DNA of 64,000 nucleotides, from assembly GCF_918698085.1 (NCBI RefSeq), contig NZ_CAKKLP010000003.1, positions 124,001 to 188,000 of the forward strand, in the 5' to 3' direction. A program made the translations under genes and the position numbers. The stretch is from Chryseobacterium sp. Bi04. Lineage in GTDB: Bacteria > Bacteroidota > Bacteroidia > Flavobacteriales > Weeksellaceae. The notes below the pieces were generated by a model. That model made no database searches. It had not been told where the DNA came from and was given only the letters and a program-made list of their open reading frames with translations. This document shows positions 17,670-27,030 of this stretch, piece by piece. Position 1 is the first letter of the stretch. Every line of letters starts with the position of its first letter.

Positions 17670-18875
17670 TCAGCTTCTTACTTTTGGCGGTAAAATATTG
17701 AGCATTTCTGCCTGGATCTTATCGGCAGCACTATCCAGTTTTTCCTGTATGATAGCAGAATCCTTGGATTTGTAAACAATTCCAACGTGATGATCTATCG
17801 GCAGAAACTTCACGACCTCTTCACATTCAAAATTACTGTAATCCGGTTCCTTATCTTTAATCAAAGCAATGATTAATCCCGCATAATACTCTGTAGGAGG
17901 AGAAATGGTATAAGATTTACCCCTTAAAAGAGCATCCTCAATTTTGGCCCACTCTCCCCAGATATTAATATTGCTTGATGCTTCCACCAAATCGGGAATG
18001 TGTGCTCCACCTACCCTGGAAGATGTTTCCAGGAAGTACCATTTTCCGTTTTCTTTTCCCCGGATAAACTCTGTATGGGTTGCCCCATTGAGCAGTCCGA
18101 AATTGGTGAGAACTCTGGCATTGATCTCTTCAAGAGCTTTAAATTCTTCTGAATATCTTCCTAAGGTTTTAGACCTGAACACGCCTCCTTCATGAGAAAC
18201 CTGCATAGGAGGAGCCAAATATTTTGAAGCTGAGGTAAATACTATTTCTTTATTAAAAGTAAGGCTGTCTACATGATAAACATCTCCGGGCTTAAAGCTT
18301 TCCAGTAAAAAAAGGTGACGCTCTTCCCCAAGAAGTTCTAAAGCTTCATGAAGCTGCTCTTTGGAGGTGAGCTTCTTAATTCCCGATGCTGAAGCTTCTG
18401 ACCGTGGTTTCAATACCCAGGGGGCAGGAACCCTTTCTGCAAAGCTATTCACCTCATCATCATTGAATACCGCGGTAAACTCAGGAACGCTGATTCCTGA
18501 ATCTTTTGCTTTCTGCCTCATAGCCAGTTTATCCCTGAAATACCGGTGGGTGGTCTGTCCCATTCCCGGAATACGAAATGTTTCCCTGATCAGAGCAGCT
18601 TTCTCCACATCGTAATCGTCAAGAGCTACTACAGCATCTACTTTTCGGGTTTTCATCAGATGTGAAAAACCCTGAATTAAATGCTCAAGATTCCATACTG
18701 AGGGTTTTAATTCCGGCATATAGAAGGTTTCCTCAATAGCATGCCAGGGCCAGTTTTTTTCTTTAAGGTTTTCTGATGTAACTAAGATTATTTTATTACC
18801 GAGTGCTTTCATTTCGTCCATGAAATCGTAACCCTTGTAATAGCACGAAATACATACAATAGTTTTCTCCTCCAT
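17670..18875 (-). CDS. ATP-grasp ligase (carbamoyl-phosphate synthase/amino-acid ligase type)
   Basis: 401 residues. A central ATP-grasp core has APWVLKPRSEASASGIKKL (ATP lysine and loop, about residue 150), THTEFI, and the C-terminal metal site WYFLETSSRVGGAHIPDL. This layout is shared by L-amino acid ligases of the BacD or carnosine synthase kind. The N-terminal domain (IVCISCYYKGYDFMDEMKAL) resembles a pre-ATP-grasp domain. It is the first gene of the six-gene run, with a -7 box at 18905-18912. The amino acid substrates cannot be predicted. Confidence 0.82.
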   Translation of the reverse strand: MEEKTIVCISCYYKGYDFMDEMKALGNKIILVTSENLKEKNWPWHAIEETFYMPELKPSVWNLEHLIQGFSHLMKTRKVDAVVALDDYDVEKAALIRETFRIPGMGQTTHRYFRDKLAMRQKAKDSGISVPEFTAVFNDDEVNSFAERVPAPWVLKPRSEASASGIKKLTSKEQLHEALELLGEERHLFLLESFKPGDVYHVDSLTFNKEIVFTSASKYLAPPMQVSHEGGVFRSKTLGRYSEEFKALEEINARVLTNFGLLNGATHTEFIRGKENGKWYFLETSSRVGGAHIPDLVEASSNINIWGEWAKIEDALLRGKSYTISPPTEYYAGLIIALIKDKEPDYSNFECEEVVKFLPIDHHVGIVYKSKDSAIIQEKLDSAADKIQAEMLNILPPKVRS

Positions 18876-18904
18876 ATAATGTTTTTTTAAGTTTAGTGAA
18901 TTAT

Positions 18905-18912
18905 CAAAAATA
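18905..18912 (-). promoter_or_regulatory. -7 promoter box for the ATP-grasp gene cluster
   Basis: On the minus strand TATTTTTG matches TAnnTTTG, 29 bases before the ATG at 18875. No clear -33 TTG at the usual distance. Confidence 0.45.
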
Positions 18913-19016
18913 AAAGCAATTCTTTATTGTTTGATTAATATCAAAAATTGAAATATGCTGAACTTTCGAGAAATCTCTACTCAAGTATACAGAGTTTTTT
19001 TGTAAAAAACTAATTT

Positions 19017-20432
19017 TTAATGATAATTTTCGATTAAATCGGCCAGTAATTGAACCCCAAATCCGGTGGCTGCTTTTTCCTTAGCATACTTCACATTTCC
19101 GAAGGCTACTCCGGCGATATCTAAATGAGCCCAACGAGGGTGACCTTCAGTGAATTGCTCTAAGAATTTTGCAGCGATAATACAATCTCCAACCGGCTTC
19201 AGAGAGATGTTTTTCAGGTCTGCTACATCAGACTGGATGTCATCTTTCCAAATGTCCCAAAGCGGAAGACTCCACAGTCTCTGATTAGTCTGATCTCCTG
19301 TTTTTATTAAAAGATTTTTCAGGTCTTCATTATTGGAGAATAAAGCACCGCAAGTATCCCCGAACATTCTTACGGAACTTCCCGTGAGTGTTGCCAGATC
19401 AATCATACAATCGGTTTTATAGTTCCTGGCCAGATAAGAGAGTCCGTCTGCAAGGATCATCCTGCCTTCTGCATCAGTATCAATAACTTCAATTGTTTTT
19501 CCGTTGTATGCAGTCACTACATCACTTGGAATGAATGCCTTTTCAGAAACGGCATTATCCGTGATAGGAAGAACAGCTATGATATTGACGGGAAGCTTCA
19601 TTTCTGCAGCATAGATCAGTGTACCCAGAACGGCTGTAGCACCACCCATATCAGATTTCATATAGTGTAAATTGGCGGAACCCTTGATGGAAATACCTCC
19701 TGTATCAAACAATACGCATTTTCCTACTAAACCGAAGGTTTTAGCATTTTTAACAGTAGTTTTATATTCTAAAATGGTGAAAGCTGCATCATAAGCACTC
19801 CCTTGATTGACAGCCAGATAAGCACCCAAACCGAGTTCTTCACACTTTTTTCTATTGAAAACAGTGTATTTTAACTCGTGTTTTTTAGCTAAGCTTTTCA
19901 GATATGCACTGAAAATATCAGGCTTTTTCAGGTTGGCAGGTTTATTCAGCCATTCCTGGCAGGCGGTCTGCCCGTTGCTTAATGCTTCTGCTTTCTTACT
20001 GATTAGATCCAATGTTTTCTGGCTTATATTTTCAGAGTGAAGTTCAAATGCCGGATTCCAGATTGCATGTGTTTTTTCGAAAGGATAATTGTAGGTGCCT
20101 GTTAACAATCCTTTTACAAATTCCTCAAACTGTTTCTTGTTGATGAAATCTGCCACTACTAAAGTGGGAACAGCTAACAGCTTTTCTTTTTGTGCCTGAG
20201 AAAATGTATTTCCTACCTGCTGTATTTCAAAATCCTGAAGAGAGGTTTTACCTAAACCAATAAAATAAATAATGGTTTTTTCATCCGCATGAACAAAAGT
20301 TTCGTATTTCTTTCCGGTAAAAAAGTTGCTTATATTTTTATTGAAATTTGTATTGGATTTTGCCCATTCTTCTTCCGTGAACAATTGAAAAACCTGGGAG
20401 TAATTCTTATTTTTTTTATGGATTAATTTCAT
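19017..20432 (-). CDS. M17 leucyl aminopeptidase family protein
   Basis: 471 residues. The C-terminal catalytic domain holds the two-metal site of M17 peptidases: GLVGKCVLFDTGG, YMKSDMGGA, and the signature DTDAEGRMILADGL, followed by IDLATLTGS and CGALFSNN. These cytosolic enzymes remove N-terminal residues from peptides and usually form hexamers. The N-terminal part is poorly conserved, as usual for the family. The start is 4 bases after the stop of the upstream esterase gene, so the two are surely co-transcribed. Confidence 0.92.
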   Translation of the reverse strand: MKLIHKKNKNYSQVFQLFTEEEWAKSNTNFNKNISNFFTGKKYETFVHADEKTIIYFIGLGKTSLQDFEIQQVGNTFSQAQKEKLLAVPTLVVADFINKKQFEEFVKGLLTGTYNYPFEKTHAIWNPAFELHSENISQKTLDLISKKAEALSNGQTACQEWLNKPANLKKPDIFSAYLKSLAKKHELKYTVFNRKKCEELGLGAYLAVNQGSAYDAAFTILEYKTTVKNAKTFGLVGKCVLFDTGGISIKGSANLHYMKSDMGGATAVLGTLIYAAEMKLPVNIIAVLPITDNAVSEKAFIPSDVVTAYNGKTIEVIDTDAEGRMILADGLSYLARNYKTDCMIDLATLTGSSVRMFGDTCGALFSNNEDLKNLLIKTGDQTNQRLWSLPLWDIWKDDIQSDVADLKNISLKPVGDCIIAAKFLEQFTEGHPRWAHLDIAGVAFGNVKYAKEKAATGFGVQLLADLIENYH

Positions 20433-20436
20433 AAAC

Positions 20437-21561
20437 TTAATTTTTAATGCTTTGTTGCTGAGGTTTTACTTCTACAGGGTTCTCAGTATTGTCATAGAAC
20501 AGCCACTCAATAGCTCTTGGAAACTCCTGAGACCAGTAAAACTCATTATGGGTGCCTTCGGGGTTAATATTCGTTCTGAATTCAAAATCGAAAAGATTCT
20601 TTTTTTCCCACCGTCTTAAATATTCTTCAAAAATATGGATTCTTTTTACCATTTTGGAACCTTCCTGGCCACCACCGTACAGATATATTTTTGTGGTAAA
20701 CGGAACTCTGAAATTCATCATGGGAAAATTGTTATTAGGCTCTACCCAAAGAGAAGGAGAGAAGATCAGCAGTTTAGAATAGACTTCCGGATAAAGGAAC
20801 CCACTGTAAATACTGATAAGAGCTCCTAGCGAACTGCCGCCAATACCGGTGTTATCACGGTCTTTTTTTGTGCGGTAATTTTCGTCTACAAAAGGTTTTA
20901 AAGTATCTGTAATAAAGCGGATGTATTTTTTTCCTTCAGAGCCATTAGCAATATTGTCATTGTCAAAAATATATTCTTTAATTCTGTCTTCACTTCCATG
21001 CTCTATAGCGATGATAATAACGTCACCCCGGCCATATTCTGCAAGGATAGATAACTTTTTGTCAATTTCCCAATTTCCGAATCCACTTCCTTCATTGAAT
21101 AGATTCTGTGCATCCTGAAGATACAGGACCGGATAGTTTTTATCGGAAGTATGGTAATCAAAAGGCAGTAAAGCCCAAATCTTACGGTAGCGGTCAAGCT
21201 GAGGAATATAGAATTCTTCGGAAATCACTTCTGCTATTGGAAAAAATTCCTCTTTAAACGGGCCCCAGTTAAATCTCCATTTCTCTACAATATCAGAAGT
21301 CTTTCCATCTGTTTTTTTTATTTTCCGGTTAGGGCTGATATTCCCGTATTTATCAAGTTCTACATTTTCCCATCCTCCTTTTGTGAATTTATATTCAATT
21401 TCATCAGGAAGAGAAGGAGAGTCAAGTTCTATAAAATAATTATGAGGATCCACCTGCTTAAGCTGGTAGTTGTAGTCCTTAGGATTCCATTTGTTGAAAT
21501 TTCCTGTAACGAATACAGGTCTGTCATCTTTTTCTTCGGTGTAAAGTTCCAATCTGATCAT
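20437..21561 (-). CDS. Esterase with N-terminal early-set (CBM-like) domain
   Basis: 374 residues. Residues about 1-90 look like an immunoglobulin-like early-set/CBM domain (VFVTGNFNKWNPKDYNYQL), the kind seen in glycogen-active enzymes. The rest is a putative-esterase domain: LPVLYLQDAQN-like strand (NYPVLYLQDAQNLF), the nucleophile elbow GIGGSSLGALIS, an IFSPSLW strand, and a C-terminal GTHNEFYW with the likely histidine. No signal peptide is visible. Similar two-part proteins are annotated as alpha-dextrin or enterochelin-type esterases. It precedes the M17 peptidase and is divergent from glgB, so an alpha-glucan link is possible but not shown. Confidence 0.8.
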   Translation of the reverse strand: MIRLELYTEEKDDRPVFVTGNFNKWNPKDYNYQLKQVDPHNYFIELDSPSLPDEIEYKFTKGGWENVELDKYGNISPNRKIKKTDGKTSDIVEKWRFNWGPFKEEFFPIAEVISEEFYIPQLDRYRKIWALLPFDYHTSDKNYPVLYLQDAQNLFNEGSGFGNWEIDKKLSILAEYGRGDVIIIAIEHGSEDRIKEYIFDNDNIANGSEGKKYIRFITDTLKPFVDENYRTKKDRDNTGIGGSSLGALISIYSGFLYPEVYSKLLIFSPSLWVEPNNNFPMMNFRVPFTTKIYLYGGGQEGSKMVKRIHIFEEYLRRWEKKNLFDFEFRTNINPEGTHNEFYWSQEFPRAIEWLFYDNTENPVEVKPQQQSIKN

Positions 21562-21644
21562 ATGTGTTTAATTGATAATTATTTAGTTTCTAAATTTATA
21601 AAAAAGATTGTTTTAAAATCATAAAATAATGAATAGAAAAGTGA

Positions 21645-21652
21645 TATATTTG
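21645..21652 (+). promoter_or_regulatory. Possible -7 box upstream of the glycogen operon
   Basis: TATATTTG matches TAnnTTTG but lies 112 bases before the glgB start. It may drive glgB with a long leader, or it may be chance in AT-rich DNA. Confidence 0.3.
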
Positions 21653-21764
21653 ATAGATGTGCGAATGAAGAACCCTAACATGCCAATAATTTGATTAATA
21701 ATTAACCGCTGTTACCGGGATTTTTTGTAGTTTCAGAGAAAATATTAAATACAATCAGACCTTG

Positions 21765-23711
21765 ATGAATTCTGTTAAAACCTATACACTTTTTACTGAT
21801 CATGATGTGTATCTTTTTAAAGAAGGTAGGCATTATAAGCTGTATACTAAGTTTGGGTCACATGCTGCGGAAAAAGATGGAATGAAAGGAATTTATTTTT
21901 CAGTCTGGGCTCCCAATGCTAAAAAGGTTTCTGTAATAGGAAACTTTAATAACTGGAACCACAAAGACCATATCCTGTATCCCCGCTGGGATGAATCGGG
22001 AATATGGGAAGGGTTTATTGGAGGATTATCCTGGGGAACCCTTTATAAATATGCTGTTGAAACAGCAAGAGGTGAAATCTTAGAAAAGAGTGATCCTTAT
22101 GCGTTAAGCTGGGAGCAGAATAAACAGGCAGCTTCACTTATATCTACTACCTGGTATGAATGGAATGACCAGGAATGGATGGAAAGCCGCTGGCAAAATA
22201 ACAGCCTGAAAGCTCCCTTATCTGTTTATGAACTCCATCTCGGGTCATGGATAAGGAATGAAGAATATCCTGACCGGTTTTTAAATTACCGGGATATTTC
22301 AAAAAAACTTGTTCCTTACGTTCTTGAAATGGGCTTTACCCATGTGGAATTTATGCCGGTTATGGAGTATCCGTACGATCCGAGCTGGGGATATCAGATT
22401 ACCGGTTTCTATGCGGCAACTTCCCGTTTTGGCTCTCCACAGGATCTTATGTATCTTATTGATGAGCTTCACCAAAATGGAATTGGGGTTATCTTGGATT
22501 GGGTGCCATCTCATTTTCCGGGGGATGCCAACGGCCTTCACCGTTTTGATGGATCCTATCTGTATGAGCATGAAGATCCGAGAAAAGGTTTTCATCCCGA
22601 CTGGAAGTCCTATATATTTAATTACGGAAGAAATGAGGTTAAATCTTTCCTTATTTCCAATGCCATGTTCTGGCTGGACCGTTATCATGCGGACGGATTA
22701 CGTGTAGATGCGGTAACCTCAATGCTTCATCTGGATTATTCAAGAAACGAAGGAGAATGGGAACCTAATATATATGGCGGGAATGTTAATCTTGAAGCGA
22801 AAGCTTTTCTGCAGGAGTTTAACACAGCTGTTTATAAAGAATTTGGCGACCATATTATGACTATAGCTGAGGAAAGCTCAGATTTTCCTATGCTTACTAA
22901 ACCTGTTCATGATGGTGGTGTAGGTTTCGGAATGAAATGGATGATGGGATGGATGCATGATACGCTGGATTACTTCAAGGAAGATTTTGTCAACAGAAAA
23001 TTTCATCATCACAAGCTCACCTTTGCTTCGGTGTATATGTTTAACGAAAATTATATGATGCCGCTGTCACATGATGAAGTAGTGCATGGTAAGGCAAGCC
23101 TGATTTATAAAATGAGGGGAGATGAGTGGCAGAAGTTTGCGAATCTTCGTACCTTGTATGTCTATATGTTTACCCATCCGGGGGCAAAACTGCTTTTCAT
23201 GGGAGATGAATTCGGGCAGACTGGTGAATGGAATTTTACCCAAAGTCTGGACTGGCATTTACTGGAATATCCAGTTCATCAAGGATTACAGAAGCTTGTA
23301 AAAGAGCTGAATCATTTATATACTAAAGAATCTGCCTTTTACGAAAATCAGTTTGATAAAAGTGGTTTTGAATGGGTAGAAGCAGATGATCTTGAAAATT
23401 CAGTATATGTATATCTAAGGAAAGGAAAAAGAAAAGATGATGTTTGTATGGTTATTTTAAATCTTGCTCCACAGGTATTGGATTATAAAATAGGAATTCA
23501 TACAGCAACGCATTGGGAAGTTGTTTTCAACTCCGATGATGAAAAATATAGCGGAAGTGGAGTAGCGGCTGAAATTCTGGATGAAAAGGATGAGGAATGG
23601 ATGGGACACCCAAAATCATTAACGCTAAAAATTCCTCCGTTGGCTGGAATTATCCTTAGGCAGAAAAAAGATAAAAAGTATAAATTACATAGAATTAAAC
23701 ATAAAAGATAA
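21765..23711 (+). CDS. glgB: 1,4-alpha-glucan branching enzyme
   Basis: GH13 enzyme that introduces alpha-1,6 branches into glycogen. It has 648 residues. An N-terminal CBM48 domain comes first (YFSVWAPNAKKVSVIGNFNNW). The GH13 barrel follows: GFTHVEFMPVMEYP, DGLRVDAVTSMLHLD with the nucleophile Asp, IAEESS with the acid Glu, and LPLSHDEVVHGK with the transition-state His and Asp. A C-terminal beta domain closes the protein. ATG at 21765 is preferred over an in-frame TTG at 21762. It leads the glgB-glgA-lipoprotein-glgC group; the next start is only 2 bases after its stop. Confidence 0.97.
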   Translation: MNSVKTYTLFTDHDVYLFKEGRHYKLYTKFGSHAAEKDGMKGIYFSVWAPNAKKVSVIGNFNNWNHKDHILYPRWDESGIWEGFIGGLSWGTLYKYAVETARGEILEKSDPYALSWEQNKQAASLISTTWYEWNDQEWMESRWQNNSLKAPLSVYELHLGSWIRNEEYPDRFLNYRDISKKLVPYVLEMGFTHVEFMPVMEYPYDPSWGYQITGFYAATSRFGSPQDLMYLIDELHQNGIGVILDWVPSHFPGDANGLHRFDGSYLYEHEDPRKGFHPDWKSYIFNYGRNEVKSFLISNAMFWLDRYHADGLRVDAVTSMLHLDYSRNEGEWEPNIYGGNVNLEAKAFLQEFNTAVYKEFGDHIMTIAEESSDFPMLTKPVHDGGVGFGMKWMMGWMHDTLDYFKEDFVNRKFHHHKLTFASVYMFNENYMMPLSHDEVVHGKASLIYKMRGDEWQKFANLRTLYVYMFTHPGAKLLFMGDEFGQTGEWNFTQSLDWHLLEYPVHQGLQKLVKELNHLYTKESAFYENQFDKSGFEWVEADDLENSVYVYLRKGKRKDDVCMVILNLAPQVLDYKIGIHTATHWEVVFNSDDEKYSGSGVAAEILDEKDEEWMGHPKSLTLKIPPLAGIILRQKKDKKYKLHRIKHKR

Positions 23712-23713
23712 AA

Positions 23714-25120
23714 ATGGTTGTTTATCATTTAAGTACAGAATGTTATCCTGTAGCAAAAGTAGGAGGTCTGGCGGATGTAGTCGGGGCACTGCCCAAATAT
23801 CAGAACAAAATAAAAGGCGTAGAAGCTAAGGTAGTAATGCCCTGGTATAATAAATCTTTTGTCTATGATCATGAATTTGATATTGTTTTTGACGGATTTA
23901 TCCATCAGGGAGAAAATATGCTGCAGGTTCAGATTTTAAAGGAAAAAACCAATGTACTGGGATTTGAGCTGTATATGGTGAAAATTCCCGGGTTACTGGA
24001 CAGAGAAAATCCTTATGGATATCAGGATGAGAGTTTTCAGTTTCTTGCCTTCCAGCAGGGAATATTGCATTGGATGTGTGCAATGAAGATCCGCCCGGAT
24101 GTTCTGCACTGTCATGATTATCACACCGGATTGGTTCCTTTTATGATTGAACACTGCCCGGAATTTCAGTTTTTACAGGGAGTAAAAACCATAGGGACTA
24201 TTCATAACGGAGAGTATCAGGGTATGATGAGCTGGAGTATGGCCAATTATATACCTTCTTTTGATATGTACAAATGGGGACTGATGGATTGGAACGGACT
24301 GATCAATCCTCTGGCCAGTATGATTAAATGTTCCACTGCTTTTACTACCGTTTCCGAGGGATATCTGGAAGAACTTTTTATCAGCTTCCGCGGACTGGAA
24401 AGTTTGGTGCGTCAGGAATTTGGTAAAGCATACGGAATTATTAACGGTATTGATACCGAAGTATGGAATCCTGAAACAGATCCTATGCTGGATTTTAACT
24501 TCAATATAAAAAATGCGGTTGACCAAAAGAAAAAAAGCAAAGAAAAACTGTGTAAAGAATATGGCTTAAAACCTGAGCTGCCTTTGTTTGCTTTCATTGG
24601 TAGGTTTGCTACGGAAAAAGGAGCAGATTTGCTGCCCGATGTTGTCTGGAAAAGTATTAAACAGAGCTATGGAGCTTTAAATATTATGATTCTTGGATCC
24701 GGAAATACCTATATTGAAAATAAGCTGAAAGAGTATGAATACACCTATACCAATTTTGCTTTGGATCTGGGGTATAAAGAACATCTTTCCCATAAGATTT
24801 ATGCATCGGCGGACTTTTTACTCATGCCGTCGCGGGTAGAGCCATGTGGACTGAACCAAATGTACTCTATGAGATATGGAACAGTTCCTGTAGTAAGGTA
24901 TACCGGAGGGCTCAGAGATACTGTGGAAGATATTTCTACCGGAGGAGCGGGACTCAATTTTACCTATGCCGGGGTAGATGATATTGTACATGCGATGAAT
25001 AGGGCTATGGGAATCTATAATCAAAAAGGTACTATGAAAGATCTTATTCACGCCAACATGAATTTTGACTTTTCATGGGAGAAATCTGCGGAAAAATACA
25101 TAGCTTTATATAACAACTGA
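23714..25120 (+). CDS. glgA: Glycogen synthase
   Basis: GT5 enzyme that adds glucose from ADP-glucose to the non-reducing end of glycogen. It has 468 residues. The N-terminal KVGGLADVVGALP contains the Lys-x-Gly-Gly ADP-glucose signature. IGTIHNGEYQG, GIINGIDTEVWNP, FIGRFATEKGADLL and the C-terminal PSRVEPCGLNQMYSMRYG (nucleotide-binding Glu region) follow. All expected motifs are present. It starts 2 bases after glgB. Confidence 0.97.
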   Translation: MVVYHLSTECYPVAKVGGLADVVGALPKYQNKIKGVEAKVVMPWYNKSFVYDHEFDIVFDGFIHQGENMLQVQILKEKTNVLGFELYMVKIPGLLDRENPYGYQDESFQFLAFQQGILHWMCAMKIRPDVLHCHDYHTGLVPFMIEHCPEFQFLQGVKTIGTIHNGEYQGMMSWSMANYIPSFDMYKWGLMDWNGLINPLASMIKCSTAFTTVSEGYLEELFISFRGLESLVRQEFGKAYGIINGIDTEVWNPETDPMLDFNFNIKNAVDQKKKSKEKLCKEYGLKPELPLFAFIGRFATEKGADLLPDVVWKSIKQSYGALNIMILGSGNTYIENKLKEYEYTYTNFALDLGYKEHLSHKIYASADFLLMPSRVEPCGLNQMYSMRYGTVPVVRYTGGLRDTVEDISTGGAGLNFTYAGVDDIVHAMNRAMGIYNQKGTMKDLIHANMNFDFSWEKSAEKYIALYNN

Positions 25121-25141
25121 TATGATAAGGGTTTTCTTTCT

Positions 25142-25678
25142 GTGTTTCTGATTAGTCTTGCTTCCTGTAAAATAAAAAATACTAACGCTTATTCAAAAGA
25201 AAATAATACCTACCGGGACAGCTCTTATTATACGATTCTAAGCTATGGTTATCCAAATTTGGAAAGGCTGGCACTTATGGAAATAATTTCAGAAAAATGG
25301 AAAATAAGGAATATAGAAGCTGCTGGTTGTGAAGTTACCAAAGAATTGATGGATAAAGCTGATGCCGAAAATAAAAAAACATATGCAGCCATAGAAAAGA
25401 AATATGGTAAAGGCTGGAGAGAACGATATGAAAAAGACCTCGAAGTGGCAGCAATGAAGCAAGCTGACATAATGGATATTTTAATTACCAATAAAGTCTT
25501 CAGAGCACAGCTTAAAAAGGGTAATATAGAAATTGACGGAATTTATAAAGATGTAAAACAGCTGGATTCCGAAATATATGAGACAGCCATATATGGATAT
25601 ACTGAAGACAATAAGAGAATTAATTGTTGTACATTACATATAGACACCAAAAATAAAACTGTATATTTAATAAAATAA
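25142..25678 (+). CDS. Unknown lipoprotein-like protein in the glycogen operon, possible 5' frameshift
   Basis: As given, the frame starts at a GTG and yields 178 residues beginning FLISLASCK. LASC looks like a lipobox, but the hydrophobic stretch before it is too short and lacks a basic start. An ATG at 25122 in another frame gives MIRVFFL, which would complete a perfect lipoprotein signal peptide if one base were added in the T-rich run around 25131-25141. The mature part is charged and helical, with KYGKGWRERYEKDLEVAAMKQ split over a helix. No known domain is recognised. It sits between glgA (22 bases) and glgC (17 bases). Confidence 0.55.
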   Translation: MFLISLASCKIKNTNAYSKENNTYRDSSYYTILSYGYPNLERLALMEIISEKWKIRNIEAAGCEVTKELMDKADAENKKTYAAIEKKYGKGWRERYEKDLEVAAMKQADIMDILITNKVFRAQLKKGNIEIDGIYKDVKQLDSEIYETAIYGYTEDNKRINCCTLHIDTKNKTVYLIK

Positions 25679-25695
25679 AAACACGCAAGATAATT

Positions 25696-26964
25696 ATGAA
25701 TCGAAATGTAATCTCCATCGTTTTAGGAGGCGGCAGAGGGACAAGATTATTCCCGTTAACGTATACAAGATCAAAACCGGCAGTTCCTATTGCCGGGAAA
25801 TACAGGCTTGTAGATATTCCCATTTCAAACTGCCTGAATTCGGGACTGAATAAAATCCTGGTTTTAACTCAGTTTAATTCAGCATCTTTAAATTCACATA
25901 TCAAGAATTCCTATCATTTTGATATTTTTAGTAAGGGATTTGTTGATATTCTGGCAGCCGAACAAAATGTGGAAAATGAAAGCTGGTATCAGGGAACAGC
26001 AGACGCCGTACGCCAGTCTATGAAGCATCTTGAAAAATATGACTATGACTATATCTTAATACTTTCAGGAGACCAGCTTTACCAGATGGATTTCCGGGAA
26101 ATGCTGAATTTTCATATCGAAAACGGAGGTGACCTTACCATTGCTACCATTCCTGTGAATGCCAAAGATGCAACCGGTTTTGGGATTTTAAAATCTGATG
26201 ACGAAGGAAATATTACTTCCTTTTATGAAAAACCGGACTATGATATGCTGGATGGACTGAAATCTGAAGTTTCGGACGAAAATAAGCACAATGGAAAAGA
26301 ATTCCTTGCTTCTATGGGAATTTATATTTTTACCAAGACCATTCTTAAAAAAATGTTTGATGAAGGGGCAGGAGATGATTTCGGAAAAGATATCATTCCA
26401 AGTTCAATAGGAAAATATAAAACCCTGAGCTATCAATATGAAGGGTACTGGACAGATATCGGAACAATAGAATCTTTCTACGAAGCTAATCTGGATCTTT
26501 GCCAGGACTTTCCGCAGTTCAACCTTTTCTCATCTTCTCCTATATACACCAGAGCAAGGATGCTTCCGCCATCAAAAATTAATGGTTCTTACGTAAGCAA
26601 AGCCGTATTTGGAGATGGATGTATCATCATGGCTGACAAAATTGAAAACTCTGTCATTGGAAACAGAACAAGGATAGACAAAGGAAGTACCATTGTCAAT
26701 TCTTACGTGATGGGAGCTGATTTCTATCAGAATACCAAAGAAATTGTAATAAACGACAGGAAAGGACGTCCGAATATGGGAATAGGGAAGTATTGCTATA
26801 TTGAAAAGGCAATCCTGGATAAAAACTGCCATATCGGGGACAATGTGAAAATCATCGGAGGGAAACATCTTCCGGATGGTGATTATGAAACCCATTCTGT
26901 ACAGGACGGTATTGTAGTAGTAAAAAAAGGAGCAGTATTGCCACCGGGAACACATATAGGATAA
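25696..26964 (+). CDS. glgC: Glucose-1-phosphate adenylyltransferase
   Basis: Makes ADP-glucose from glucose-1-phosphate and ATP, the committed step of glycogen synthesis. It has 422 residues. The N-terminal nucleotidyltransferase has GGGRGTRLFPLT, KPAVPIAGKYRLVDIP and ILSGDQLYQMD with a metal Asp. GYWTDIGTIESFYEAN follows, and the C-terminal half is a left-handed beta-helix with hexapeptide-like repeats. Allosteric control is expected but the effector cannot be read from sequence. It is the last gene of the glycogen group, ending at the terminator at 26985. Confidence 0.97.
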   Translation: MNRNVISIVLGGGRGTRLFPLTYTRSKPAVPIAGKYRLVDIPISNCLNSGLNKILVLTQFNSASLNSHIKNSYHFDIFSKGFVDILAAEQNVENESWYQGTADAVRQSMKHLEKYDYDYILILSGDQLYQMDFREMLNFHIENGGDLTIATIPVNAKDATGFGILKSDDEGNITSFYEKPDYDMLDGLKSEVSDENKHNGKEFLASMGIYIFTKTILKKMFDEGAGDDFGKDIIPSSIGKYKTLSYQYEGYWTDIGTIESFYEANLDLCQDFPQFNLFSSSPIYTRARMLPPSKINGSYVSKAVFGDGCIIMADKIENSVIGNRTRIDKGSTIVNSYVMGADFYQNTKEIVINDRKGRPNMGIGKYCYIEKAILDKNCHIGDNVKIIGGKHLPDGDYETHSVQDGIVVVKKGAVLPPGTHIG

Positions 26965-26984
26965 AGATTTCCTAACTTTAAAAC

Positions 26985-27017
26985 AAAAAAAGTACCTCAT
27001 ATTGAGATACTTTTTTG
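26985..27017. terminator. Bidirectional terminator between glgC and the XRE gene
   Basis: A run of A with GTA and CTCA on one arm pairs with TGAG, TAC and a run of T on the other arm (26986-26999 with 27003-27016), with one C/A mismatch and a 3-base loop. It serves glgC (+) and the XRE gene (-). Confidence 0.7.
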
Positions 27018-27030
27018 TTTTTATATAAAA

